This document shows positions 53,930 to 64,000 of a stretch of DNA of 64,000 nt, piece after piece (position 1 is the stretch's first letter; every line of letters starts with the position of its first letter). The notes below the pieces were generated by a model. The model did no database searches. It saw only the letters and a list, made by a program, of their open reading frames with translations, and was not told the origin of the DNA. This DNA comes from Ctena decussata (taxonomy: Eukaryota; Mollusca; Bivalvia; Lucinida; Lucinidae): assembly GCA_963989385.1 (NCBI GenBank), contig OZ022508.1, positions 33,874,166-33,938,165 on the forward strand, read 5' to 3'. The position numbers and the translations under genes were made by a program.

Positions 53930-55261
53930 ACCGAGACTCCGACTTTCATCATTGTGTGTCTTCTTCATTTTCAAAGGCAACCTTTAAATATTTTATTTGT
54001 TAGCGACAGAAACACTATCGACCTCGAGGTGCTAAAGGACCGTTGCATAAGGCCACCAGATCGGAGCAAATTGTGTAACAGGGCATCTTCACAGCAACGA
54101 TGTAGGTGAAACAGTTTTTGACAATTAAACCAAAACAGCATAATTGTATGAGCGCCGAACTCAGTTTTTCGGATCTAATGAAATGATTCAATCGCTTTAT
54201 TGGTACAGGACCTGGTTTAAAAGACAACATTATGTTTATACTTTGACAAAACAACGGATGGCCAGAAAGCAGTTGAAATATTACACGGTATAAGTACTTC
54301 GGGCGAGGTTATGTCTGCTGCCTAATGAGACATTCAGAAATTACACGACCAGTCAAATACTAAATTTGCAAGCGAACACTTTACAACGGGAATAGTTTGG
54401 AAATAAGGTTTATTTCAAACTGCAAATTGCTTAATCAGTAAAAGCTGCATATATATAACACCAGTTGAGGAATGCAGCTCAGGATTATTGGTCATTAGCT
54501 GCGCGCACGGAAGCAAAGGAACAATTCGTACGTCTAGGAATAGAAGAGAACGTTTCAAGATAATGTTTCCTATGAATATTTTATATACCCGGTGTGAAAA
54601 GATGTGAGCTGAACACTTCCATGGTGCCATTATCTTATTGATTGTTATTGATTGAGTCCAGAAATTCTCAAAGGAAAATCTTTTAAAATAGACAAGCCGA
54701 AGAAGACGGTTTCTGATAAGATATTATGCCAGAATATTTGGAGGAAACTAAATTCCTTTCGAAATAAAAGACGCCCACGCTTACTCTTAAAAAATACTCC
54801 CAGTGGGTGCTAATTCTTTTATTTAGGTATCGTCCCCATTTGAAAGAGAAATTAAGGTGGTTGCTTACACTGCTGGGGAAGCAAGTCTTTTGCCCTCTTG
54901 TAGATGCTGTCAACACTGAAAGGGAAAACTTTGCTATAGAGAAACAAATAATTATGCTTATCTTCAAGGTAAGACCCTTTTTGGAAACATTATATCGTCC
55001 AGGGAAGCAAACAGGGCAACACAAATGTGGCTTTCAAAATATGACGTTATACATGTAACCATGCACCTTAAATACAAGGGAAGCACATTCTTTCCTGCTG
55101 TATCAGCCTTGCCTTTAGCCTAGTAATGCTCAGCGTCCGATATAAGGGAGATATGCAAACAGACCCATGTTAGACTTGGCAAAAGCGGCGTCAAGTAAGG
55201 GCATGCGCCGTCAGCATTAAAGAACTGAAATTTCTGCTGAAACGATACAAAAAATAAAAGA
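53930..55261. other. Non-coding; diffuse GGGAAGCAA repeat
   Basis: No gene. About 54790-55060 has the repeat (GGGGAAGCAAGTC, CCAGGGAAGCAAACAGG); overlapping frames on both strands are by-products and lack domains. Confidence 0.5.
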
Positions 55262-55540
55262 AATGTACAGTGTTAGCAACAATCGCAAACCGCAGCCAAC
55301 CCAAGACACCAAGAGGAAGAGATAAAGGACAAACAAACACGGGAAAAACAAACTAAGGCACAAGAAGCAGAAAAACTAGCTCCCTCTACCCCAAGCGAGG
55401 TGATCAAAATGCTAAAACGAAAACAGATGCGAGGACAAAGAGAAAAAGAAGACGTTAAAACATAAAGCGCCTCCTGGTATAAACCACAAAGCAACATAGA
55501 ATTAAAAATAAGATCCTGGCTGCCGCCTTACAACGGCCAG
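55262..55540 (-). repeat. Fragment of the strand-asymmetric repeat
   Basis: A-rich, T-poor plus strand ending in GCTGCCGCCTTACAACGGCC, the same landmark as in 19130, 42110 and 48540. Confidence 0.55.
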
Positions 55541-56462
55541 TAGCATACACTACAGATACCAAAGTCAAAGCCTTAACTTGACTTTGAATACAGATACCCC
55601 TTAGATAAACTGTCCAGACTATGAGTTACAAAAACTACGCGTTAACTGGTTAAAGTAGTGTCAAATAATGATGTCTCTTGAAGTATTCGACACGTTTGTA
55701 TATCTGTCTTAGAGTATATGGTGACGTTTTTACGTGACACAGAATTGATTATGCTTAACTCGTACAGGCAGCTTGTTTTTCACACCAAATATAATGGCAC
55801 AGTATATTCCTCTAAATTGAAACTGACAGCACGGTATAGTTCGATCATTTGATGCAAAGTGTCGGAAATCTATACTGAGCAAAAAAAACGAAAACGCTAC
55901 TAGTACATGGTTTATGTGTTTTTGGGAACCAGAGCGATTAATGAATTAGGACAGGTATTAAGGTCAAATGCACGTGTTAGTCCAAGAAACTGGTTGCTAT
56001 GTGTAAAAATCGATTTCAATTAGAATGCATACGTTTCAAAGTAGACAGGGAATCGGTTTCTGCTGAGTCAATTTTGGAAGTCATATTTGCAGTTTAACGT
56101 GAACAGAGCAAGTCCATGAAATATCTTAATATGATACAGATGAACAGTTAAGATATCAAACATGTCAAAATATCACTTATGTGATTTAGTTCACGCAAAC
56201 CATTTTAGGGTTTAAGGGTGTTTTGAAAGTTAACACATTTACAGGCGAAAATAAAGTAAAACAGTGCAATTTCTTATGTTCTGAATATACACCCATATGC
56301 GCAGTTGGCATTGCTATCAAAAGCGAGATGACAATATAACATTGGTTAGCTGGTTGTTTGGGGTTTTTACAGCTCTTTAAGATAGTATTTTAGTCTTTAT
56401 CTAGCCGTATTCTACAGAGAAGGAGAAAGGAAACTAGAAAATTGTGTCTGTAAGACACTAAT
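55541..56462. other. Non-coding stretch, no gene seen
   Basis: No gene. TATACTGAGCAAAAAAAACG at about 55870 resembles a Tc1/mariner-type end, but the opposite end was not found. Confidence 0.45.
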
Positions 56463-57644
56463 GATGCCCCCGTGCAGCGCCTGTCAAATGATATGTATAT
56501 CCATAAAGCACCTACAAAGAATCCATTGAAAACGTAACCTGCCATGAAAAAAACTGCCCAAAATGACTAAGTTAAAAAGACTGTGATTCTGTCAAAATTA
56601 ATTCTAGACCTGTCAATATGCCTCATCATATCTTCAAATATGTCCACCATATGTAGACAAGGTTTGAAAAAGATCCATTGAAAACTGTGGAGCAAGTTGA
56701 TAACACAAAATCCATACCCTACAATGCAAAATTTCCCTAGACTGACTAAGTTCAAAAGGCCATAATTCTGTCAAAATTAATTATAGGTCCAACAAAATTC
56801 CATAGAAATTTTTAAGATTTTTATTTTTATCTATACCCTACAATGCAAAAATTTGTCTGAAATGACTAAGTTCAAAAGGCCGTAATTCTGTCAAAATTAA
56901 TTATAGGTCCAACAAAATTCCATATGCACATCTTCAATATGTCCACAACATGTATGCAAGGTTTGAAAAAGATCCATTGAAAACTGTGGGAGGAGTTGAT
57001 TACCCAAACTCTATACCCTACAATGCAAAAATTTGCCTAAAATGACTAAGTTCAAAAGGCCGTCATTCTGTCAAGATTTTATTTTAGGTCCAACAAAAAT
57101 CCACATGCACATCTTCAATATGTCCACAACATGTATGCAAGGTTTGAAAAAGATCCATTGAAAACTGTGGGAGGAGCTGATTACCCAAACTCTATACCAT
57201 ACAATGCAAAAATTTGCCTAAAATGACTAAGTTCAAAAGGCCGTAATTCTGTCAAAATTTAATTTTAGGTCCAACAAAAATCTACATGCACATTTTCAGT
57301 ATGTCCTTAACATGTATGCAAGGTTTGAAAAAGATCCGTTGAAAACTGTGGGAGGAGTTGATTACACAAAATCTATACCCTACAATGCAAAAATTTGCCT
57401 AAAATGACTAAGTTCAAAAGGCCGTAATTCTGTCAAAATTAATTATAGGTCCAACAAAAATCCACATGCACATCTTCAATATGTCCAAAACATGTATGCA
57501 AAGTTTGAAACAGATCAATTGAAAACTGTGGGAGGAGTTGATTACACAAACTCTATACCATAAAGCGTGACGAACAGACAGACGGACGGACGGACAGACA
57601 GGGGCAAATCTTAATGCCCCCTGACTATCGTCACGGGGGCATAA
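56463..57644. mobile_element. Tandem ~180-bp monomer element with microsatellite and terminal hairpin
   Basis: Bounded by the 11-bp inverted ends ATGCCCCCGTG / CACGGGGGCAT. Monomers have AATGACTAAGTTCAAAAGGC at about 56740, 56860, 57040, 57220 and 57400 (a related start near 56560), spaced 180 bp except one shortened to 120. Then come a (GACAGACG)n tract at about 57568-57601 and a terminal hairpin TGCCCCC...GGGGGCA. It resembles bivalve pearl/Helentron-type elements; no ORF. Confidence 0.8.
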
Positions 57645-58002
57645 AAAGAGATGAGAGGGTAGAGAAAACTGTCAAAACACGGTCCATTCGCACCTACTGC
57701 AAGCACAGTAGGCCCTTGCTCTATTATTATCCAAATTAGTAAGATGCCCCGGCACTGTTAGTTACACAGCACCATCGCTCGACCACGAACACCCGGACTA
57801 TATATACACACACGTACTATTTGGACGCAAAACTTATGCTCATGCCAACAGGTAGTAGTCCGACACGGTAGTACTTCTATTGGCTCAATGATTTTAATAT
57901 TAAAGTGCAGTCACTTTTCAAGCCATAAACTTTATCTTTACAAAGTTTCCACTAAAATTCACTTAGTAATTAATAAAATGGCATTTAATGAGGTTTTACA
58001 GT
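57645..58002. other. Non-coding stretch, no gene seen
   Basis: No gene. Confidence 0.45.
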
Positions 58003-58096
58003 CACGGACAGCTAAGACTCTGGGCGGATGTCCAAGTTGATTTGAGTCTTCGCTGGGCGCACATGCCACTACGTTGGGTTTGTCGTGTCGTGGCTC
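58003..58096. mobile_element. Right-half fragment of GAGCCGCGACACG foldback (copy 13)
   Basis: Starts at ACGGACAGC and runs to CGTGTCGTGGCTC. The left arm is absent; ATTT follows the end. 'GCACATGCC' subfamily. Confidence 0.8.
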
Positions 58097-58480
58097 ATTT
58101 TTCATAAATTATCATAATGTATAAACTCATTAACTATCATGACATTCATTTCCAAATTATTTTCTGACGCCCGCAAAACATGCATTCGCTACAAAGCAAG
58201 GCGAAACCGGCCTTACACAAAAACACGTGCTCGAGATATCTAATCATTTTTTTCTCCGTGTTTTATGACGGTTTCGGTGCCAATGATGCCATCATAAATG
58301 CATGACAAAATTACCGATGAGCAGTCACGACGCCGAAACCGCTAAAAATATGCTTGATGATATCAAAACCCGGTTTCAGGATATGGTAGTCATTCAATCG
58401 CGTGAATATGCGTAGGTGTGATTTTTCTTGTAAAAAAGTTTGGCTTGTAATTTGCATTGGATTGTGCTATTTTGCATATT
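58097..58480. other. Non-coding; small inverted repeat
   Basis: No gene. ACGGTTTCGGTG (about 58268) and CGCCGAAACCGC (about 58330) are inverted, possibly a small foldback. Confidence 0.4.
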
Positions 58481-58690
58481 CATGCTCAAAAATAAGTAAG
58501 GGATATTAAGAAATTTCAGAAAGTAGAATTTAGAAAAATAAGTAGATGACTATCAAACTGTTATAATTCTTAAAGCAAATAATCACAGAGACCTTCAATA
58601 TAAATATTGATACGTTTAAGCTCGTCACGAGACCTACAGTAAATTGAAAGTAGACAAGGGGTCGACACCTAAATTTCGCACGAATCCAAA
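58481..58690. mobile_element. Left half of the Tc1/mariner-type MITE
   Basis: TGCTCAAAAATAAGTAAGGG then AAACTGTTATAATTC, AAGCTCGTCACG, GTAGACAAGGGGTCGACACC and CGCACGAATCCA, collinear with 38290-38510. The right end is missing. Confidence 0.78.
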
Positions 58691-59236
58691 GGTCAGAAAT
58701 ATGTATTCATTCTTGAAAGAGAAGGTGAATACATTAACAAACTAACAAGATATCTGCCACATTAGGAGCCCCGGTAGCTTTCATTATTTAAATGCTATTG
58801 ATATGCATGATTAACTCATTTTAATGAAAAATATATACAGTATTACTTCTTTAAAATAAGAAAATAGAGTGTTTCACAAATGAAAAATTATGAATTTCAA
58901 TTAAAAAAAGAATGGTGAAACATAATTATCCTCTGATGTTCTTAGGTGACCTTTCCCCTTTCAATTATGGGAGGCAAACAGAGTCTTAATTAGTTAATCA
59001 TTTTTGCCAATGCAAAACTTGCTTGGCTTTTTCGACAGCTTCATGTAAAGGTCACGCTAATTCAATCCATATTTCCTGTAGATAGTTTAAATCTTTTTCC
59101 ATTATGTTCCTTTTTGACTTTTCTCTTCTTCTTTCCTTACATCTCCTCTTATTCATGGTATCATATCACCCAGCTCATGGTTGCAGCCTTAGGCTCAGTT
59201 ATTTGTACCTAATAGTATGTTCTCTAAAGCACTACG
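58691..59236. other. Non-coding; candidate regulatory sequence or LINE 5' region
   Basis: No gene. About 58985-59060 has TTAATTAGTTAATC, CCAATGCAAAACTTG (octamer-like) and TAAAGGTCACGC (nuclear-receptor half-site-like) close together. Part may belong to the 5' end of the following LINE, whose boundary is unknown. Confidence 0.35.
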
Positions 59237-62200
59237 ATGGCGGTTGATATTGTAGTATATAGACTGAGAATAGGGCTGCACCAATATCGACACTCAAAGT
59301 TCAAGGGTATTACCAGTCTTGATGTATTCGATTATTATACCTGGCTCCGGATGCTGCTATTAAAAGATGGTGATATTGAGGAAAATCCTGGTCCCAATTC
59401 TGAATCCTCTTCATACATGTACGACTCTGATAATGCATCAGATATTTCTGATATCATAAAGAATAATTTTTCAGTAATACATTATAATGTGCAAAGTGCA
59501 CTTCAGAAAATTGACATACTTGAATCCGAACTTTCGAATTTTGACTTAATTGGTCTTTGTGAAACATGGTTTAACCCAAGCATAAATAGTTCAGACATAA
59601 TAATAAATGGTTTTAGAACACCATTTCGTAAAGATCGAAATGATGGCCACGGCGGCGTGGCAGTTTATGTCAAAACTGATATACCTTGTCTACGGAGATT
59701 TGATCTAGAAATCCTCAACACAGAATGTATATGGATAGAAGTTCGCCTACAAACTAAACGCATATTAATAGGAACCTTCTACAGGCCACCGAATTCTGAT
59801 CAGATAGTTTTAACTAATATCGAAAATTCAGTTGGCTTGGCAATAGACACTGGAATGTCGGATATCATCATTTTAGGTGATTTTAATCTTGATCTATGTA
59901 AGAGTTCAACTGCTAGGAAAGTAGATAACATATGCCTTCAGTATGACCTACACCAAATGATAAATGACCCAACACACTTTACAGAAACTTCATCCTCACT
60001 TATTGATATAATGCTTGTGTCAACCCCTGCAAATGTCTTGTTCAGCGGCGTTGGGGACCCCTTTTTAGATCTAGATATACGATATCATTGCCCTATTTTT
60101 GGAGTTTTTAAATTTTCTAAGAATCATAATACTGTATTTAAAAGACAAATTTGGAAGTATCAGGAAGGAAACTACGAGTCTTTAAAACATAAATTCTTAA
60201 ACACAGACTGGGAAATTCTTATGAATAGTAATATTGATAGATATGCCGCTAATGTTACGGATCATATTAAGACACTTTTACATGAATGTATCCCGAATAA
60301 GATAGTTAATATTAGACAAATGGAATCCCCGTGGATGCATAATGAACTTCGAAAATTAATGAGAAAAAGAAAACGTGCATATGACAAGGCCAAACGAACA
60401 AATCATATACAACACTGGTCCACTTACAAAAAGTTAAGAAACGAAACTACTTCCCTTTTGAGATCCTCGAAAAGAAATTATTTTGACAAACTAGCAGAAA
60501 AGTTAAAAAAAATGATACAAACAGCAAAAATTGGTGGAAATTACTAATTTCTTTCATAACAAATCCTGATAAAGCAACAATGCCCTCACCTAAACAAAAT
60601 GATGAAATATATGCAAACGACAAAGACAAAGCAAATTTACTGAACTCATACTTCAAATCACATACAAACCTAGATGACACCGGAAAGGCGCTGCCTGTAA
60701 CAGACACTATAAATAATAACCAGCTATCTATAATTCAAACAAATCCATACGAAGTAAGTCAATGTTAGAGACATTGAAAACTGGCAAGGCATCTGGCCCT
60801 GATAATGTTAATAATTATATTTTGAAAAAGTGTGCTTATGAGCTCTCATTCCCTTTAGCCGAATTATTTAATGCTTCTTTAAGATCCTCTACGGTACCGA
60901 TCTTGTGGAAGGAAGCAAATGTGACACCCGTCTATAAAAAGGATGACCCGAGTGACTGTAGAAACTATAGGCCTATTTCACTGCTGAGTACTGTTGGTAA
61001 AATCTTGGAAAAAAATTGTCCACAAACATGTCTTCAATTTTCTAAATGTGAATACATTGATATCTTCTCTTCAGTCAGGATTTGTCCCCGGGGATTCAAC
61101 AGTGAATCAACTCGTTGATATATATAATACTCTTTTTTGCAAGGCGTTAGATGACGGGTTAGAGGTCCGCGCAGTTTTTTGTGACGTAAGCAAAGCCTTT
61201 GATCGCGTGTGGCACAAGGGACTTTTACTGAAACTCAAATCGGCTGGCATAACTGGCAGACTTTTAGACTGGTTTTCTAACTATTTAAGTGATCGTAAAC
61301 AATGAGTAGTTCTACCTAAAGATACATCAGAATGGGTGTCAATAAGTGCTGGGGTCCCTTAAGGGTAAATTTTGGGACCGCTACTATTTTTAGTTTATAT
61401 CAATGATATTGTTTTAGATATTGACTCTACAATTCGCTTGTTTGCAGACGATACTAGCCTATACATAATAGTAGATAAACCTGTGCAAACAGCAATTACA
61501 CTGAACCAAGATTTAGCTAAAATTTCTGCATGGGCTGACAAATGGTTAGTAACTTTTAACACTCAAAAAACTGAATCACTATTGATATCTCGTAAAATAA
61601 ATAAACCCATACATCCCCCAATTGGTATGAATAACGATTATATAACTGAAGTTGATAATCATAAACATCTTGGTGTTGTATTAGAAAATACCTGTACCTG
61701 GCATTTACATATAAAAATGATTATTTCAAAAGCTTGGCAACGTATTTACACTATGACAAAGCTTAAATTTCTGCTCGATAGACATTCCCTACAGACCATT
61801 TATATTTCTTTTATCAGACCTATACTAGAATATGCTGATGTAGTCTGGGCTAACTGTACCAAATATGAAGAAGAAGAACTGGAAAAAATTCAACTTGAAG
61901 CGGCCAGAATTGTCATAGGTTCAACTAAATTAGTGTCTATTTCAAATTCATATGAAGAAACTGGATGGGAGACCCTAAGCGCAAGACGAAAACAACATCG
62001 ATTAACATTATTTTACAAAATGATTTACAACCTTACACCACCATATCTATCATCATTTGTTCCACCATTAGTAAGGGATATGTCAAGATACAATCTGAGA
62101 AATAGTGATCATTTTCAAACATTAGAATGCAAATCCCAACTTTACTTTAATTCGTTCTTGCCAGCAGTTGTGCGTGAATGGAATTCTTTGAATGAAGCTT

Positions 62201-62592
62201 GTCGAACTTCACCGTCTGTTGAATGCTTTAAAAATAAATTGAATCAAAGTAAGAATGTTCCCAGGTATTATTATTCCGGTTCTAGAAAGGGTCAAATATT
62301 ACATACTAGATTAAGAACAAATAGCAGTTCTCTAAACTCTCACTTGTTTTCTAAAAATATAACGGATAATGAAGTTTGTATATGTGGACAATTTGAGGAT
62401 ACAAGCCATTTTCGTTTTGACTGCCCCTGCTACTTTAATCAACGACAAGTCATGATGAATAGATTATTACCCATATGCAATGCTACCGTGGATCTTTTGC
62501 TCTTTGGTGATGGCACCCTGAGTTATCAAGTAAATATAGACATCTTTTCAGCAGTCCAGGATTACATCATACAAACCAAGACGTTCGTCTGA
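59237..62592 (+). pseudogene. Decayed LINE ORF (LINE 2 of 2)
   Basis: Same family as the 20963-24316 ORF, and collinear with it. Leader ending in the 2A-like GDIEENPGP, then the endonuclease (YNVQS, GDFN, RYHCP motifs). The RT region holds GKASGPDNVN, NYRPISLL and the catalytic FADD at 61441-61452. The Cys/His C terminus (CICG...H...C) runs to the stop at 62590. It is broken by frameshifts at the A-run 60505-60512, at about 60750-60765 and at the A-run 61009-61015. In-frame stops follow: TGA at 61303 (an Arg-to-stop change relative to the intact copy) and TAA at 61360 and 61366. It cannot make the full protein. Only the 436-codon leader-endonuclease part (59237-60547) remains open. Confidence 0.93.
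59372..59395 (+). other. 2A-like motif (LINE 2)
   Basis: Codons 46-53 encode DIEENPGP, at exactly the same residue positions as in the intact LINE although the surrounding leader has diverged substantially. Confidence 0.88.
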
Positions 62593-63184
62593 TAATAAAC
62601 ATGCATTTTTCTTTATTTAATTCAACAAATCTGAATGTAGCTTTTGCTTTGACTGGTTGTACAGTGCGAAGGTATATAGAATGTTACAACATTGCACGGT
62701 TTAGTCTAACAGTTGATACCATGAATAAGTTCTCTTCTTCTCCTTTCTCTTTTTCTCTTTTCTATTTAACAATATCTCCTCCTTATTGTCTGTACTTGTT
62801 TCAATAATATGTATTCTGTTTAAATATCATGTCCATTAATCCTTAGCCCAATAGTTGACCCAGCAGCCACACAGGGCTGAGACGGCTCTGAATCAACCTT
62901 GATACAATGTCATGACGTTGAATAAGGGCTGGTTCAGCGTTGTGTAATCAGTGGGTAACATACTGTTTGCATATATTTATATACATGTAAGTACTTATGT
63001 TCAACTTCGAAAGTTTCTGATAGTTAAATGTGTTTTATGACATCTTCACGGGAAACAGATTTAAAAAAGTCACTGACTTTCTTCTGTATCCCTTTCAAAT
63101 ATCTGGTATATATATTTGTGTATGTAAATTGTCTTTGTAAATTCATGATTATGTATCAGTATGTTGAATAAAATATTGTTTAAA
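62593..63184 (+). mobile_element. 3' region of LINE 2
   Basis: Homologous to the 3' region of the intact LINE: CT-rich tract 62725-62768, GGAAACAGATTTA at about 63050, TATTTGTG at about 63113 and AATAAA at 63167-63172. It includes a nested palindrome at 62853-62957. The reading frame at 62601-62807 is composition only. Confidence 0.75.
62853..62957. repeat. Short ACGTTGATTC palindrome nested in the LINE
   Basis: Starts ACCCAGCAGCCACACAGGG, centre CAATGTCATGACGTTGAATA, ends CAGTGGGT. Absent from the equivalent part of the intact LINE, so it was inserted after this copy arrived or in its lineage. Confidence 0.65.
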
Positions 63185-63730
63185 TTAAAGGTAGGTTCCT
63201 GGCCTAGCGATAACAATTATGGTCACAAAATAATTTTTGTCTTTTTCTGGGTAGTATTGAATTCTCTTATTTTTCTGAAACTGTTGCTACTGCGAAAATC
63301 GTCAGATGTTGTAGAAAATAGTCGTTTCCCCTTTGGTTTATTTTCTTTTGTTGGAATTCCAGTTCTAAAAATAAATATGTATATATGTCTACAAGTCCGC
63401 AGTTTCTGATGTCATTTGCCAACGGTTAATTTTCTCTTGCCGTGAGCTCTTCCAGAGGTCCTGGCATGGCGGATGGGTTAAAACTATCCCGAATTGCAAT
63501 GCAGCATGACGTCAGCTATGTTATCTATTTTTGGCGCGAACTAAAAATAGCGCTAACTGGTGTGCGAAGCAGAGTTAGGAAATCCCTTGCAAAACGACTT
63601 TTCTACGATTTTTTGATTTACACTTTTTAGTGAAACTTATTCATTTTCTCTTTAGAAGTGCTTTCCAACAACTTGGATAAAAAATCATCAAAATTATGAT
63701 GCATTCCAAAGTACAGGAACCTACCTTTAA
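63185..63730. mobile_element. MITE with TTAA flanks (piggyBac-like?)
   Basis: Perfect 17-bp inverted ends TTAAAGGTAGGTTCCTG / CAGGAACCTACCTTTAA. If the outer TTAA is the target duplication, this fits piggyBac-type insertion. 546 bp with no transposase; the 82- and 62-codon frames inside lack domains. Confidence 0.75.
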
Positions 63731-63740
63731 ACAGAGTCTT

Positions 63741-63943
63741 ACGAGCCGTATTCTTAGCTCAGTAGGTTAAGCGCTGGTTTGCTGATCCCGGGTTCGAGTC
63801 CCGCTGTAGGCGGGCATCTTTTCGACCGTAAACGGGGTTCCATTGCACACAACGTTTCATCATCACCCACCCATCGTCCTTATTTGACTGAAAAACTGTT
63901 AAAAGGGCGTAAAATCGCAAGTCATCCATCCATCCATCTGCCA
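63741..63943 (+). mobile_element. tRNA-derived SINE, second family (copy 2)
   Basis: Head with TTAGCTCAGTAGG (box A) and GGTTCGAGTCC (box B). The anticodon region is shortened. The body CGTAAACGGGGTTCCATTGC, CATCGTCCTTATTTGACTG, CGTAAAATCGCAAGTC is collinear with 38050-38248. Tail (ATCC)n at about 63927-63941. Both promoter boxes are good matches, so this copy could be transcribed by Pol III. Confidence 0.82.
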
Positions 63944-64000
63944 CATTCATACGGCATGATAAGCTTGAACTTAATGCCAAACAAATCTGGTGTACGGTTT

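Noticed and set aside
54683..55058. Overlapping frames of 113 and 83 codons on opposite strands
   Set aside because: Both cover the diffuse GGGAAGCAA repeat; neither has a domain.
58268..58341. Small inverted repeat around GGTTTCGG
   Set aside because: Only about 10 bp per arm; could be chance, so noted in the stretch description but not called an element.

Overview
The window looks like intergenic or deep intronic DNA from a repeat-rich marine invertebrate, most likely a bivalve mollusc. The inference rests on AT-rich non-coding DNA, tRNA-derived SINEs, many short foldback elements, tandem-monomer elements resembling those described in oysters, and two APE-type LINEs with an N-terminal 2A-like motif. 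I found no host protein-coding gene or exon I could defend. The only convincing coding sequences belong to the two LINEs. A 200-base run of N at 947-1146 is an assembly gap. The species was not identified.

Layout. 1-20 kb: mostly palindromic elements, MITE-like elements, SINE pieces and a tandem array of five tRNA-like units (12661-13606). 20.4-24.3 kb: an intact LINE on the minus strand (1117-residue ORF: leader with 2A motif, endonuclease, reverse transcriptase, C-terminal Cys/His cluster). 25-38 kb: a diverged ~300-bp tandem triplet, MITEs, foldback copies, and a SINE sitting with a clear target-site duplication inside a tandem-repeat element. 38-47 kb: a Tc1/mariner-type MITE, more foldbacks, a ~1.15-kb minisatellite of ~34-bp units, and a 108-bp palindrome. 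47-58 kb: a possible mariner-type terminal-repeat pair, strand-asymmetric repeats, short palindromes and a ~180-bp tandem-monomer element. 59.2-63.2 kb: a second, decayed LINE of the same family on the plus strand with a small palindrome nested in its 3' region, followed directly by a MITE with TTAA flanks and a SINE.

The commonest element is a ~238-bp hierarchical palindrome (GAGCCGCGACACGA...TCGTGTCGCGGCTC) present about 13 times, apparently making 4-bp ATTT or AGTT duplications. In several copies the two arms differ from the consensus in matched ways, so the arms appear to evolve together. The two LINEs are the only visible source of mobilisation proteins. The SINEs may depend on a LINE such as these, but no shared 3' tail was demonstrated. 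None of the MITE or foldback families has a transposase here.
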